Shown piece after piece: positions 46,290 through 56,500 of a stretch of 64,000 nt of DNA. The translations under genes and the position numbers were made by a program. This DNA comes from Cristatella mucedo (lineage: Eukaryota > Bryozoa > Phylactolaemata > Cristatellidae). The DNA is taken from contig WPIO01000001.1 in NCBI GenBank assembly GCA_009760855.2, positions 8,740,501 through 8,804,500 on the forward strand, written 5' to 3'. Under the pieces are notes generated by a model. It saw only the letters and a program-made list of their open reading frames with translations. It searched no databases and was not told where the DNA came from. The number at the start of each line of letters is the position of its first letter. Positions within the stretch are counted from its first letter, which is position 1.

Positions 46290-48085
46290 TGCAATGGATA
46301 TTGTTAGTCTCATGGAGAAGAGCAGTTTCAGTGGAGTATTGTCACTTCAATCCCGATTAATATTTTCCTGACAGTATATCTTCCTAATGTGCTCTAAAAG
46401 TTGCTTAACACAAATCTCGTCGAGAATTATAAACAAAAATGAAGAAAGACTGTGCGATATGTATACAGGACCTCTAAATCCAGTCCACCCTTTAATTTAT
46501 TGGCCGCAATTGCTTATTTGAAAGACTTTTGAACAAACCTTTTGTATTTAGCGAAGCATTAAAAACGTGAGTTGTGGCTAGACTATGTTTGTTCACCAGT
46601 CAGTGAAGATAGGAGTGTTCATGAAATAGGGTCGCCAGATGACGAGCTTGTTTTATTATTTCTGACAACACATGCCACTTCGTACTCACAAACTATTGAA
46701 AGTTGTTTAAGGGAGGTCGCAGGTTACTACTCTACGCTTGGAGTAGTTGCAGGTTGCTTTATGGTAGTATTAATACGTGCTCTTTTTAAACGGAGAAAGG
46801 GGAAAAAGTTTTGGTCGAACGGTTCATATCTGGGCAATGACACCGCTCAGAATTGGTTAGCAAACGATTCACTGCCCTAGAAATTTGCTCTGGTTTGGCT
46901 AGAAGGCCTTCTTTTTACGAGTGAAAACAGAGTCACTTGATTTTCCAAGCTTGCGGGTGTCTACGTGGAGGAACTATTTGAAATTGGCTAGATTTCCAGC
47001 GAGTTCCAACCGTACAAAAGTACCCAGGCGCTGCAAAATGTTCATTTCTGTAATTGCATGCCTATAATAACACAGTGACACAGATACAAACCGCATCCAT
47101 TCCAGCATGCGATATTGTGAGGATACAGAGATGAGAGTTCGTTCGATTGAAAGATTATTATCCGGGCGAGAAAGAAAAAGACTTGGCAAGATTTAAAAAG
47201 AGAGAATAGAGTGAAATAGTATGCAAATTATCAGCTTGTGTGTTGAACTCGAATTTGCATTTCATTTTTATATAACATCATCAAAAACATTTGTTAAAAC
47301 GCCAGTTTGTCTCCTTAGTTGGACTGAAAGTGTACATTTCAAGCAGAAGCTGCCTTTATTGGGATGCGTTAAAACTAATTGTTTTTAGTATTACGCTTCA
47401 TTTCTATAGCACCCTTTGAGAATTATATCCAGATCCAGGCGCTTTACATCTTGCTGTAAGAGAATCAATATCCAAGCATGCAAAAGCAAGCAAATATCGA
47501 GGTCAGAGGTCGAGGTCAGAAAGATAAAGAAAACTTGAAATACTCAAGGCCATCAATAAGTAAGACCAATGACTAGTAAGGTGCACTGAATCATGCACAA
47601 GTTACCACGAAAAGCGAACCTGAAAAGAAAGAGACAGGTTTAATGGGGCAGAGTTCAAGCTGACCGGAGCAGACGCTTCTTTGCCTGAAACGGGGTATAG
47701 TGATTGTTTTTTCAAACTTCTACTCTCACCGACGCTAGCTGGTGAATCGGAGCCCAGTGTCGCTGTCGCTTGGTGCTAGCAGGAACGCCGCTCAATCCTA
47801 GCTCAGCGTTCCTGCTGATTGAAAACGATAGCTTTCTGTCAGCAGTTAGCATCCACCCGAGGTGATAGTTACAACGCTGCCAAGTACTGTTTAGTAAGAG
47901 TGCTCCCTAAAGCCGTCTGGTGTTTAGCCAGACGAGCGATCACTACTCACCCAACATTTGGTAGCAGAGAATTGTTAATGTTATGAAATTGATCGATCGG
48001 TACACTGGTAGGACGGCATTAATGCAAGAGGTATTTAGAGAAGGCGGCGAGCTTTTGTCCTAGCTCATTGCTCTCGATCGTGCGG
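46290..48085. other. Mostly unique sequence with one LINE tail remnant
   Basis: Besides the membrane-like frame at 46572-46880, a minus-strand LINE A tail remnant lies at about 47390-47465 (ATAGCACCCTTTGAGAATTA, CAGGCGCTTTACATC). Nothing else recognised. Confidence 0.5.
46572..46880 (+). CDS. Possible 3' exon of a single-pass membrane protein
   Basis: The open frame ends Leu-Ala-Asn-Asp-Ser-Leu-Pro-stop. Residues 53-72 form a hydrophobic segment (Leu-Gly-Val-Val-Ala-Gly-Cys-Phe-Met-Val-Val-Leu-Ile), followed at once by a basic stop-transfer stretch Lys-Arg-Arg-Lys-Gly-Lys-Lys. This layout is normal for the C-terminal end of a type I membrane protein. A possible acceptor CACCAGTCAG|TG ends at 46603, phase 2. 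No upstream partner exon was recognised. It could still be chance. Confidence 0.3.
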   Translation: MWLDYVCSPVSEDRSVHEIGSPDDELVLLFLTTHATSYSQTIESCLREVAGYYSTLGVVAGCFMVVLIRALFKRRKGKKFWSNGSYLGNDTAQNWLANDSLP

Positions 48086-48089
48086 CGGT

Positions 48090-49076
48090 TCATAGTAATA
48101 ATATTAATAATGCACTTGATAAAGCCCCCTCACATAACTCAATCTCTTTCTAGGCGCTTTACATTTTCTGCAAAGGGAAACGCGATTGAATGGTGACTAA
48201 TATTATGCTTGATAACCAACATGAATAACATGGTTAGGGGCGACATGCACAGGGTCAGCATGCAAATGTGGTTAGTGTCAGCATCCACAGTGTCAGCACG
48301 CATAAGCACATCAAGGACGAATCACAGAGATTCACTAAATGCTGTCCTAAATAGGTGTATTTTTAAGTTCTTTTTAAATGTGGTCAAGTCAGGGAATGTT
48401 CTGACGCAAGTCAGGAGGGAGTTCCAGGCTTTAGGAGCATACGAACTAAATGCACGGTCTCCAAAGGATTTGAGGTTTGTTCGAGGTATTGGTAGACTGT
48501 TGGATTCCGAAAAGCGGGTGGTACGATGCTTGGCTCGTGAGGGAGTAGATCTGAGAGATAGACTGGAGCCAAAGAATGAAGTGACCAAAAAGTGAGCGAC
48601 AAAACTTTGAAGTCAATCCGTTGCTTAACTGGGAGCCATTGCTGGTCGGCGAGAAGTGGTGTGATGTGGAAACTGCGACGCTCACGACAGACAAGACTAC
48701 CTGCAGAGTTTTGCACGAGCTGCAATGGCCTGATCGCACATGCCGGTAGGCCAGTAAGCAGTGAGTTGCAGAAGACGAGACGGGATGTCACGAATGAGTG
48801 GACCAACTTAGACGTGGCATCCTTATCTAAACAAGCCCGAATTTTAGCAACGTTATGTAGCTGAAAGTAGGCAGACTTGATTGAGGAGCTGATGTGGTCG
48901 TCTAGCGAGTGGTCACTTTGGAACATGACACCTATATTTCAAGCTGATTCAACAGGAGATATGCTGGCAGAGCCAAATTTGAGCATCAGCCTTTTTAAAT
49001 ATCTGAATCACATTGGGTTTGCCCACAACTAGTAAATTAGTTGTATCATCGTTTAGTTTTAGAAAATTTGCTGCCA
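48090..49076 (-). mobile_element. LINE family A, 3' half reaching into the thumb
   Basis: Minus-strand copy from tail (TAATAATATTAATAATGC at 48095-48112) and hairpin through the C-terminal frame 48926-48411 to Phe-Leu-Lys-Leu-Asn-Asp-Asp near 49060. The frame at 48926-48411 holds Ser-Ser-Ile-Lys-Ser-Ala-Tyr-Phe-Gln-Leu, Val-Thr-Ser-Arg-Leu-Val-Phe, Leu-Leu-Thr-Gly-Leu-Pro and Lys-Gln-Arg-Ile-Asp-Phe-Lys-Val-Leu-Ser-Leu. It is truncated just before the exon-like patch at 49145. Confidence 0.88.
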
Positions 49077-49144
49077 TGAAAGATATGCAACTTAAGCATG
49101 TCATGCCCTGTTTTACTCAAAATTCTGTCATAAGCTTATATGCG

Positions 49145-49285
49145 GAACAACCGGTGGCCTTAAAGGATGATTCTGAGCAGTTGCGCCGTAAGCTTACTCA
49201 CCTGTATACCTCCTTGGCCCACGGAAAGGCCGAGCTTGAGGACCAGCGCTTTCAGCTCGAGCACGAAAGGCTCGGCGAAAGACGG
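49145..49285 (+). CDS. Coding-like island, predicted coiled coil, unknown
   Basis: Between two LINE A copies, 47 codons read as a plausible charged helix: Ala-Leu-Lys-Asp-Asp-Ser-Glu-Gln-Leu-Arg-Arg-Lys-Leu, Leu-Tyr-Thr-Ser-Leu-Ala-His, Lys-Ala-Glu-Leu-Glu-Asp-Gln-Arg-Phe, with leucines at heptad-like spacing. No good donor or acceptor flanks it; the frame runs on into AT-rich sequence to 49318. It could be an exon remnant or a piece of a mobile-element structural protein. Confidence 0.3.
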
Positions 49286-49504
49286 CACATTTATTTATTG
49301 ATTTTGTGCAAAATCTAATAAAACGAATGGCATGCAAATTAGTGCAAACAGCAAGAATAAAATAACCCATCGTTTGATGTAGCCGTAGCTGTGGTGTTGA
49401 CCTTCTGATGACTTGTAAAAGTCAAGGTCACGCGTATTACACTGAAGCTCAGTTATTTATGGCGATATCATCAAATCAACAGATTTACTATCAGAAGTTT
49501 TTTT

Positions 49505-50355
49505 AGGCTGACGCGTAAAATCGGCTCGATCAGCATATCTCCTGCTGAATCTGACGAAATCTAGGTGTCATGTTCCAATATGTCCTTTCGTTAGACGACC
49601 ACACCAGCTCCACAATCAAGTCTGCCTACTTTCAGCTATATAACATTGCTAAAATTCGGGCTTGTTTAGTCAGGGATGCCACTTATATGTTGGTTCATGC
49701 ATTTTTGACATATTGTCTCGACTTCTCTAAATCACTGCTTGCTGGTCTACTAGCCTGTGCATTCAGGCGCTTACAGCTGATGCAAAACTCTTCAAATAGG
49801 CTTGTCTGTTGTGAGTGTCGCAGTTGCCACATCACATCACTGCTCACCGACCTGCACTGGCTACCAGTCAAGCAACGCATCGACTTCTAGGTTTTGTCGC
49901 TCACTTTTTGGTCACTTCATTCTTTGGCTCCAGCCTATCTCTCAGATCTACTCCTCCACTAGGTTAAGCATTCTACCACCCGCCTATTGGAATCTAAATG
50001 TGTACCTATAACTCGTACAAACCTCAAATCCTTTGGAGACCGTGCATTTAGTTCGTAAACTCCCAAAGCCTGGAACTCCCTCCCGACTTGCGTCAGAACA
50101 TCCCCTAACTTGACCACATTTAAAAAGAATTTAAAAACACACCTATTTATGGCAGCATTTAGTGGGTTCCTGTGATTCGTCCTTCATGTGCTTATGCTTG
50201 CTGACACTGTCCATGCTGCCACTAACCACATTTGTATGCTGACCGTGTGCATGTCACCCCTAACTATGTTATTCATGTTGTTTGTTTATCAAGCATGATA
50301 TTACTCACCATTCAATTGCATTTTCCTTTGCAGCAAATGTAAAGCGCCTAGAAAG
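49505..50355 (+). mobile_element. LINE family A, 3' half lacking its terminal tail
   Basis: Coding end from the Gln-Tyr-Val-Leu-Ser-Leu-Asp-Asp-His region (49573) through Ala-Cys-Ala-Phe-Arg-Arg-Leu-Gln-Leu (49756) and Trp-Leu-Pro-Val-Lys-Gln-Arg (49859), then a full 3' UTR. The match stops within the hairpin at GCGCCTAGAAAG (50355); the second hairpin arm and (ATT)n are missing. Confidence 0.87.
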
Positions 50356-51805
50356 TCATCGACAGTTTTGCGTCATCCTCGTTCATTTTGCATCAATTTA
50401 TGCTGTTCTGTTCATCTTACCGTGTTGTTTAGCACTCTCGCTGATGCTCAATGTATAATGGAGGAGTGTAGTGGTTGCTTATCTATCTGCTAGCCCGCCG
50501 AGCGGCTCACATTCCGTCAGCAAGTGATTCTTCGGATCGTCTTCATCCTCGTGTACGTAAACGAGCTCACTTAACTGCTGCAGCAAGTAGCCGAACACGC
50601 AATGAGCGTCGAATACCGAACATACCAAGAAAACTAGTCCCTTTGCGGGAAAAGCCCGGGTAGCTCTACAGTGGGACGTTGTTGTATCGGAGGATTCTGC
50701 TACTCGATGGGAAAGGTCTAGCTCTTGCCTATTCATTGTCCAGGCTGTGAGAAAGCATTTGCCGAGGGCATGCTTTTCTCCAAGTCCAAACTAGCTATAG
50801 CCGGAACCGCCATCGATTCTGGTTGAAGATTGGTGTTTTAGGGATAAAATAGCAGAGCTTTGCATCGATAGGACGCAAAGATAGCAAAATTACCCAATGT
50901 TGAGTAGTTGTTATCGCCTTGCTATAGAACAACCTGGGGCGTGTTCTGCACTTAGGATGTCACCATCTTATCCCATAACTTATCTTGGGGTTTTTTGGGA
51001 TGCAATATATGTCTCAATCAAAACGTCTAGGTGAGCAATCATTATAAGTGCTGCTGGTCTCACATTGAACTTTTGCTGTGCAACACTGCTGCTTACAAAA
51101 AGACGATACTTGTTACTACTGGTGCCGCCATGATTGTCATTCCTATTGATTTAGATCATAGTTTTCATCATAATCCACGTGGCGAAAACTTGGAACTCGT
51201 CGAACTCATTTAGGTACAATTCTTTTTCAGTTACGATTCTTGAAGGCCGCTCCCTAGGAGGGGCTCGATTTCACTTTCCGGAGATCTACCGTGCTACAGG
51301 AATGGCTGCAGCTATTCGTTCTTTTACGCTGTAGCTTTCTGGTAAACAAGCCTCCGTTGAAGATCCATAATCTGCGAGATACATGTTGCCCACAGGAGAA
51401 ACTGGTGCTGCATAGGACCATCTGGAGAAATGATCTCTTTGGAATGCCAAACCCGCTCGGCGAAGAGGTGTACCCTGCAGCTTGCCAAGCGGTGCAGCCG
51501 AATGTCATGTACCGGCTCGGTGTGACAAGGTTCGCGATAAGCAGGCGATCTTGTCAACAGCGGTTCTGGCACTATCCTACTTACCGTTAAGCTGGGGTAG
51601 TGAGTTCGTTGGCATGAGTTTCCGGCGGTATTGCAACAATTTGGCCTCATTGTGTGAGTCATTAGTATTTTTAATTAAACATAATTTTGTCTGCTAGCTT
51701 TTGTTATTACACGGATCAAAGTGAGGCCTTTTGTCATTTTAACTTTCATTTTTTAGAAGCACCTCAGTGCACACTTAGCCATTAGTCGAGATATTTTGTA
51801 CGTTA
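50356..51805. other. Open but unrecognised sequence, possible decayed mobile element
   Basis: Plus-strand coding-like pieces without known motifs: an Arg/Ser-rich frame 50475-50663; a short piece at about 50715-50823 with Ile-His-Cys-Pro-Gly-Cys-Glu-Lys-Ala-Phe (zinc-knuckle-like CxxC); and frames at 51291-51697. Opposed frames occur on the minus strand. The pieces lie on one strand up to 52001 and may belong to one eroded element. Confidence 0.3.
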
Positions 51806-51806
51806 G

Positions 51807-52001
51807 ACCGACTGTTATGGACCGAGCTGCTACTTTAGCAGCTGAGACTATTAAATTAAAGGCTCTATTAAAGGCCGGTCAAGGAGCCCAACTACCTAGT
51901 GGACCTGGATTTGGACTCGGACTGCAGAGCAGGAATCTTCACGTTATTGCGGCCGCTTTCCTAAAAGAAACTGAGAAAGATGTGTATACCAGCATGTACA
52001 C
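51807..52001 (+). CDS. Possible internal exon (phase 2-2), unknown protein
   Basis: The acceptor TTTTGTACGTTAG|ACC ends at 51806 and the donor TACAC|GTAAGA follows 52001; both are phase 2, so the exon is symmetric (195 bp). The peptide begins Pro-Thr-Val-Met-Asp-Arg-Ala-Ala-Thr-Leu-Ala-Ala-Glu-Thr, continues with Leu-Lys-Ala-Leu-Leu-Lys-Ala-Gly-Gln-Gly and a Gly-Pro-Gly-Phe-Gly-Leu-Gly-Leu turn, and ends in a helix-like Ala-Ala-Ala-Phe-Leu-Lys-Glu-Thr-Glu-Lys-Asp. The composition looks coding, but no family was recognised. It may equally be a mobile-element frame ending at the stop at 52003-52005. Confidence 0.35.
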
Positions 52002-52249
52002 GTAAGAAATCTTGTGGAAATTCGTTTAAAAGATTAAGACTTTCAAGATACTCCACCGAAATATCTTATACATTTCTGAATATTTAGCTAAGAATAATTG
52101 TTTATAACTCAATGCTCAGCTTAGCGTTTTATTTCAACAATGAAAGTGCATATTTATCTAAATTATAGTGAATTATCTTCCTTCATTTGGTTGAAACGAC
52201 GCTTATCATGGCTGTACCATCGTAGTAGTAGTACAAATATTACAAGAGC

Positions 52250-52365
52250 TGTTGCATGGGTACTGATGGGGTAGGAGCTGCTGTTGTGTGAGTGCTGATG
52301 TGGTAGGAGCTGCTGCTGTGTGGGTGCCGATGGGGTAGGAGCTGCTGCGGTGTGGGTGCTGATGC
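52250..52365. repeat. Minisatellite with 32-bp unit
   Basis: GTAGGAGCTGCTG recurs at 52271, 52303 and 52335, exactly 32 bp apart, with GTGTGGGTGCTGATG-like sequence between. About three and a half units. Confidence 0.9.
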
Positions 52366-52984
52366 TACCCGACCTTGCACAGAGTCAACGCTTGCAAAGC
52401 ATGTTTCAGAGAATCGTAGGCAAGCAGTGGCTGCAGGAGCTCCAGTTTTGCTAAAAATTTAGTAAATAATTCTTGAAAAACAGCCAGCAGTATATAACGC
52501 TTTCGTCGAAACTTGGAAAGTGATACTTAGGCTGTCCCTTTAGTTACAGGTAACAAAGATCGTGCGTGACCTGCGATCCGTATGAAGAGCGTTTTGAGAC
52601 CTCTCAATCGGAGCTCAATGAGTTAGCCGATTGTGCTGTTCTAGGATGACATGCGCACATTCCTAGACCTGTCGACTATCACGGTCGATTTCCCGAGAAC
52701 ACGCGAAGCGAGAACTAATACGCATCTAGTTTAATTTCAGTCTGAATTTTGGTTTAACTTTGAGAAACTAATTAACCCTGCCCCATATGCCCGTATTCGT
52801 TGCCTCTGCACTAAAGTCACTGGCGGGCGGGCTCGTGGACGGTTGTATGATAAAGCCACAGGGGTAATTCATTTATTAAATCAGTATGCAGCTAATTAAT
52901 TTATTGTCGATCAAAACTGAACACCAATTAGCGTGCACTGCCGCTGCTGGAGCCGGTGGCCCACTGACGTCCACGGTCCTCTTA

Positions 52985-53076
52985 TTCTCCTTTCAAGCCA
53001 AGCTGGAGCAGCCACTGTTATAATGAGGATAGCGACCAGCAGCAAGGACGGTGCTACACTGCTACTCGTTTTACAT
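52985..53076 (-). CDS. Possible orphan signal-peptide exon
   Basis: The ATG at 53076 opens Met-Lys-Cys-Lys-Thr-Ser-Ser-Ser, then a strongly hydrophobic stretch (Leu-Leu-Leu-Val-Ala-Ile-Leu-Ile-Ile-Thr-Val) ending Ala-Ala-Pro-Ala: a textbook signal peptide. It lies just downstream of gene 1 on the same strand, where the first exon of another Ly6-type gene could sit. No good phase-1 donor follows; the only near GT is in ACA|GTGGCT, phase 0. The 3' end given is therefore approximate. It could be a decayed exon or a chance hydrophobic stretch. Confidence 0.3.
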
Positions 53077-53296
53077 TTCATTGACGATAAACTGAACAAT
53101 TGAACTATAAATGACAATGATTTGGGTGAGGACGAGCAAGCCGTACACCAACTCCCACACTCTACGTCCTGTCCTTTCCCTCTACCCTCTCCTCTCTGAC
53201 GCGGGCGTGCGATTAGGTAAATGAATTATCAAGCAACTCAAGCAACGCTGAATTGTCCGGACGATTCGAGCGGCTCGCGTCCCAGTCGATCCGCAG

Positions 53297-53517
53297 CTAC
53301 CACCACGGTCCACCAGCGACACTTTGCCAAGACACGCTGGCAAGGGCGGTCAGTGTGGCAATAGTCGCGGCACCACTTCGCTCACGAGCTCCATTGCACA
53401 GGTCGCCTGTGCAGCGACAGTCGTAGCCTTCCATGGCGAGAAGGGAGGTCGAGTAGTACTTGCATGTGCCCATGTCGATCGAGTCGGACGAGCCCAACTG
53501 TGTGCAAGTTCGCTGCA
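53297..53517 (-). CDS. Ly6 gene 1, exon 3 (second half of LU domain and GPI tail)
   Basis: Two tandem TTTCAG acceptors end at 53524 and 53518. Both keep the frame, so they would give products differing by two residues. The exon starts Val-Gln-Arg-Thr-Cys, matching the usual Val-x-Arg-x-Cys opening of the second LU exon, then Gly-Thr-Cys, Tyr-Asp-Cys-Arg-Cys and Gly-Asp-Leu-Cys-Asn-Gly-Ala. The tail after Arg-Glu-Arg-Ser-Gly is hydrophobic and Ala/Leu/Ser rich and ends Gly-Gly-Pro-Trp-Trp, consistent with a GPI-anchor signal. The stop lies at 53299-53297. Confidence 0.85.
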
Positions 53518-56500
53518 CTGAAACTGAAACAGCCATGTTTCGCTCTTCTAGAAGAACTGTATCGTGCACTATGCAAGCAGCTGCTAATTGTTTTCTCTCT
53601 CGGATTCTCTGTTTACTCCTTTCTTTTTTTCATGTCTTTCTTTCTCCAACTATCGCTCAAACGCTAAGGTAAAGCTGTAAACTATTCCTATCGCACGGAG
53701 CCATGAAAGCCAGCGGCTTTTGCCAAGGAGTATGATCATTCAATGCTCCATTACCGAGAATGAGCTATTTAGCTTTTATTAACATTATATTACATTATAT
53801 ATTATATATATATATTATATTATTATTTTTATATTATATATGTATTATATTATGTTATATTATTGTTATTAGCATTAGCTATGACAGAATTGAATGATAT
53901 ATTTCGGTATGCAATTGAGCAGGGATGCTTATTTTCTCGTACACTCTTGGCACAGCCATGCAGCTTAAGATCTGTACAGCTGCTAGCATTTTTAACATCT
54001 TGAGCACATGAAAATCTATATACGCGTAATAATTTTGGGAACCAATGTCGAATTAATCTTCAAATGAATACATTCTAGCAGAGAGCGAAATCACAATATC
54101 CCTGTTCTCATCGCCTGAGGTCTACCGAAAGTAAGTTTCCTCTTATAATTGCTCTTCAATCTCTTTGTACCGTCCAGGTTGCGCATACCCTTGGCTCTAC
54201 GTAGAAAGCTGGTGGCTGACTCTGCTTGATTAAAAAGCACGCCTAAACTATATGCGGTTATCAGACGCGCATCACATGTGCTGTTTCACATTACGTCACT
54301 CGTCTACGCTGGGTGCTGCACTAATTTGTTCCAGATTCATGGCTACCGCCTGCTTACGTAAAGAGACGGTCAACCAATTAGGACGTCCCGTTTATTGGAA
54401 CGCTTTTTTGAGAAAGCTGATGTATGCGTGCGTGCTACTCACCGATCACGGAGCCGAGCGTCAGCTTCTTCTTGGTACAACTTAAAGTGCCGTTGGGGCA
54501 CTGCCGTACCGTAGCTCGGTTTCCGTGAGCGAACGGGTCATCGCAAGCTGTACTGTTTTCAGAGGCGACGCATTCGTGACATGCCAATGAGTGTGCAAGT
54601 TGAATTCCTGAAAGAATGAACCAGCGAACGAATGCTATCAGGCGAGTTCGCGACACGGCTTCCGCTTCCGCTGGCACGTGCACGGCGTCGAATCGACACT
54701 GCAGACTGTCGTAGTGCTGCACCGAGAAGATCTCGCAGCTAGAGGGAAATGTGAAATATTTTGCCACGCCCTGCTGCGCGTACGTTATTCATGCTGTTTG
54801 CATTTTATTTGGTGGGCCCCTGTTTTTAAAAAGACGGCTATCTTACAACTACTGAACGGCAACTAGGAATACTAAACGCTACTAAGAACTACGTGAAATC
54901 TCAACAAGGCTTAAAATTGCGGCTCGAAATTTTCTAGCTGCCTAAAAAGAGATTTAGTTCTCGTAGGGAAGGTATACACATCTTTTAGTGTTATCATCAT
55001 TATTATTGTTATTATTATAACCGTAACCAACCGCACAGCCTCCCTGAACAGCTCGTGGTACGCTGGCTTTTATCTGTGCGGCACAGCCCTACCACGCATG
55101 TAAGTTTCTAGAGCAAACTGCTTGGAGTGCTGAATTTTCTCACGACATCCGTGCCCTCACTTCGAATTGACAGCTGTGCGATCGTTCAAGGGATCTGACG
55201 GGCTTCCGGTCTGGGATTTTGCTCCCACGAATCAACACCGGCTGCCAGTCGGCTAGCCCTAATGGCCTTGGTAATACGGCAAATGGCTCTTTTCCACAAA
55301 TGGCTAAGAACCCACATCGTCTTCTCGTTTGCCTCGTTTAGAGACCTTTCAACAAGTCCATTACCTCAGGGCCCCGTCGCTAATATTGCACCTCCGCTGA
55401 CCTTCAAACTGTTACGCACCACTATTCGATTACCGAACTTTTGAAATTTTTATCTTCACTAAACATCTTTTTCGCGCTAGGTCGTTTCAATAATTGAAGA
55501 AAATGTAATAAATAACAGCAACCGGTGTGTTGCACTCTTTCCTTATCAACACCCCACGGCCGTAACCGCTAGACAATTCCCAACTCAACGTTCTGCTTCC
55601 ATTTAGAAAGAGAACGTTGCGAACGCAACTACATTACGGCGGGTCCCTCGACAGTATTTAAGTATGTTGGTTATGGTTGGTTAAGTATGATGTCAATGGT
55701 GTCTGTACGGTGGTTTCAGAGTTCTAATTGCTGGAAATCGGATTCGGAAACAGCCTCGGTAAGTACACGCCGTCATGGAGAGCGAAGCAAATGGCCCACC
55801 CTCGAGTCCAAGTCCACCATCTTGATTGGCTGGGTTTTTCCGGTCGTTTCCGTGCTAGCAGCGAGCGCGGTGCAGCGAACTCACCGACGCTCTCCAAGAG
55901 CGCGTCTGCCTGGGCAAAGGCACCCAGAAAAGACTCATGAACACGAGCAAGCTGATTGTGTGGATTTATTTCGGGGCTTGCACTCAGGCACATCTACGGA
56001 GACTGCAGCTCCGTGAATTCGTTGAATTAAAAACCGCCAGCCTTAAAGTTCCGCTTTGGTGAACCTACGGCAACACGGTTTTAAAAATACTAATGAGATT
56101 GAGTCACCGAAAGCAGTAAAGGGGGCCTTCTGCCTATCACCACCATGTTAATAATAATAGTAGCTGCAATAAATATAAAGCTTTGTATGGTGCCTCTAAA
56201 CTTAATCTGTTTCTAGGCACTTCACTCATGATGTGAAAGATGCATGAATATATGGTTAGTTATTACAACCACAGTGTCAACATGCATAATATGATTAGTG
56301 GTAGCACGCACAGTGTCAGTGCCAATAAGCGCACAAAGAACATCGCACAAGGATCCGGCTAATGCTGTGATGAAAGAGCGCATTTTAGCTTCTTTTTAAA
56401 TATCATCAAGTCAGGGGATATCGTGACGTCACTTGATAGTAATGTAGTGTATCGTATCTCCGTCTATAACTCCACAGAGCCACAAAGACTAAATGTACGT

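Noticed and set aside
46062-46313. Minus frame starting with a hydrophobic Ile-rich stretch, resembling a signal peptide
   Set aside because: The start is the reverse complement of a LINE A hairpin and (ATT)n tail.
48209-48595. 128-codon plus frame
   Set aside because: Antisense shadow of the minus-strand LINE A coding end; the same word pattern appears antisense in other copies.
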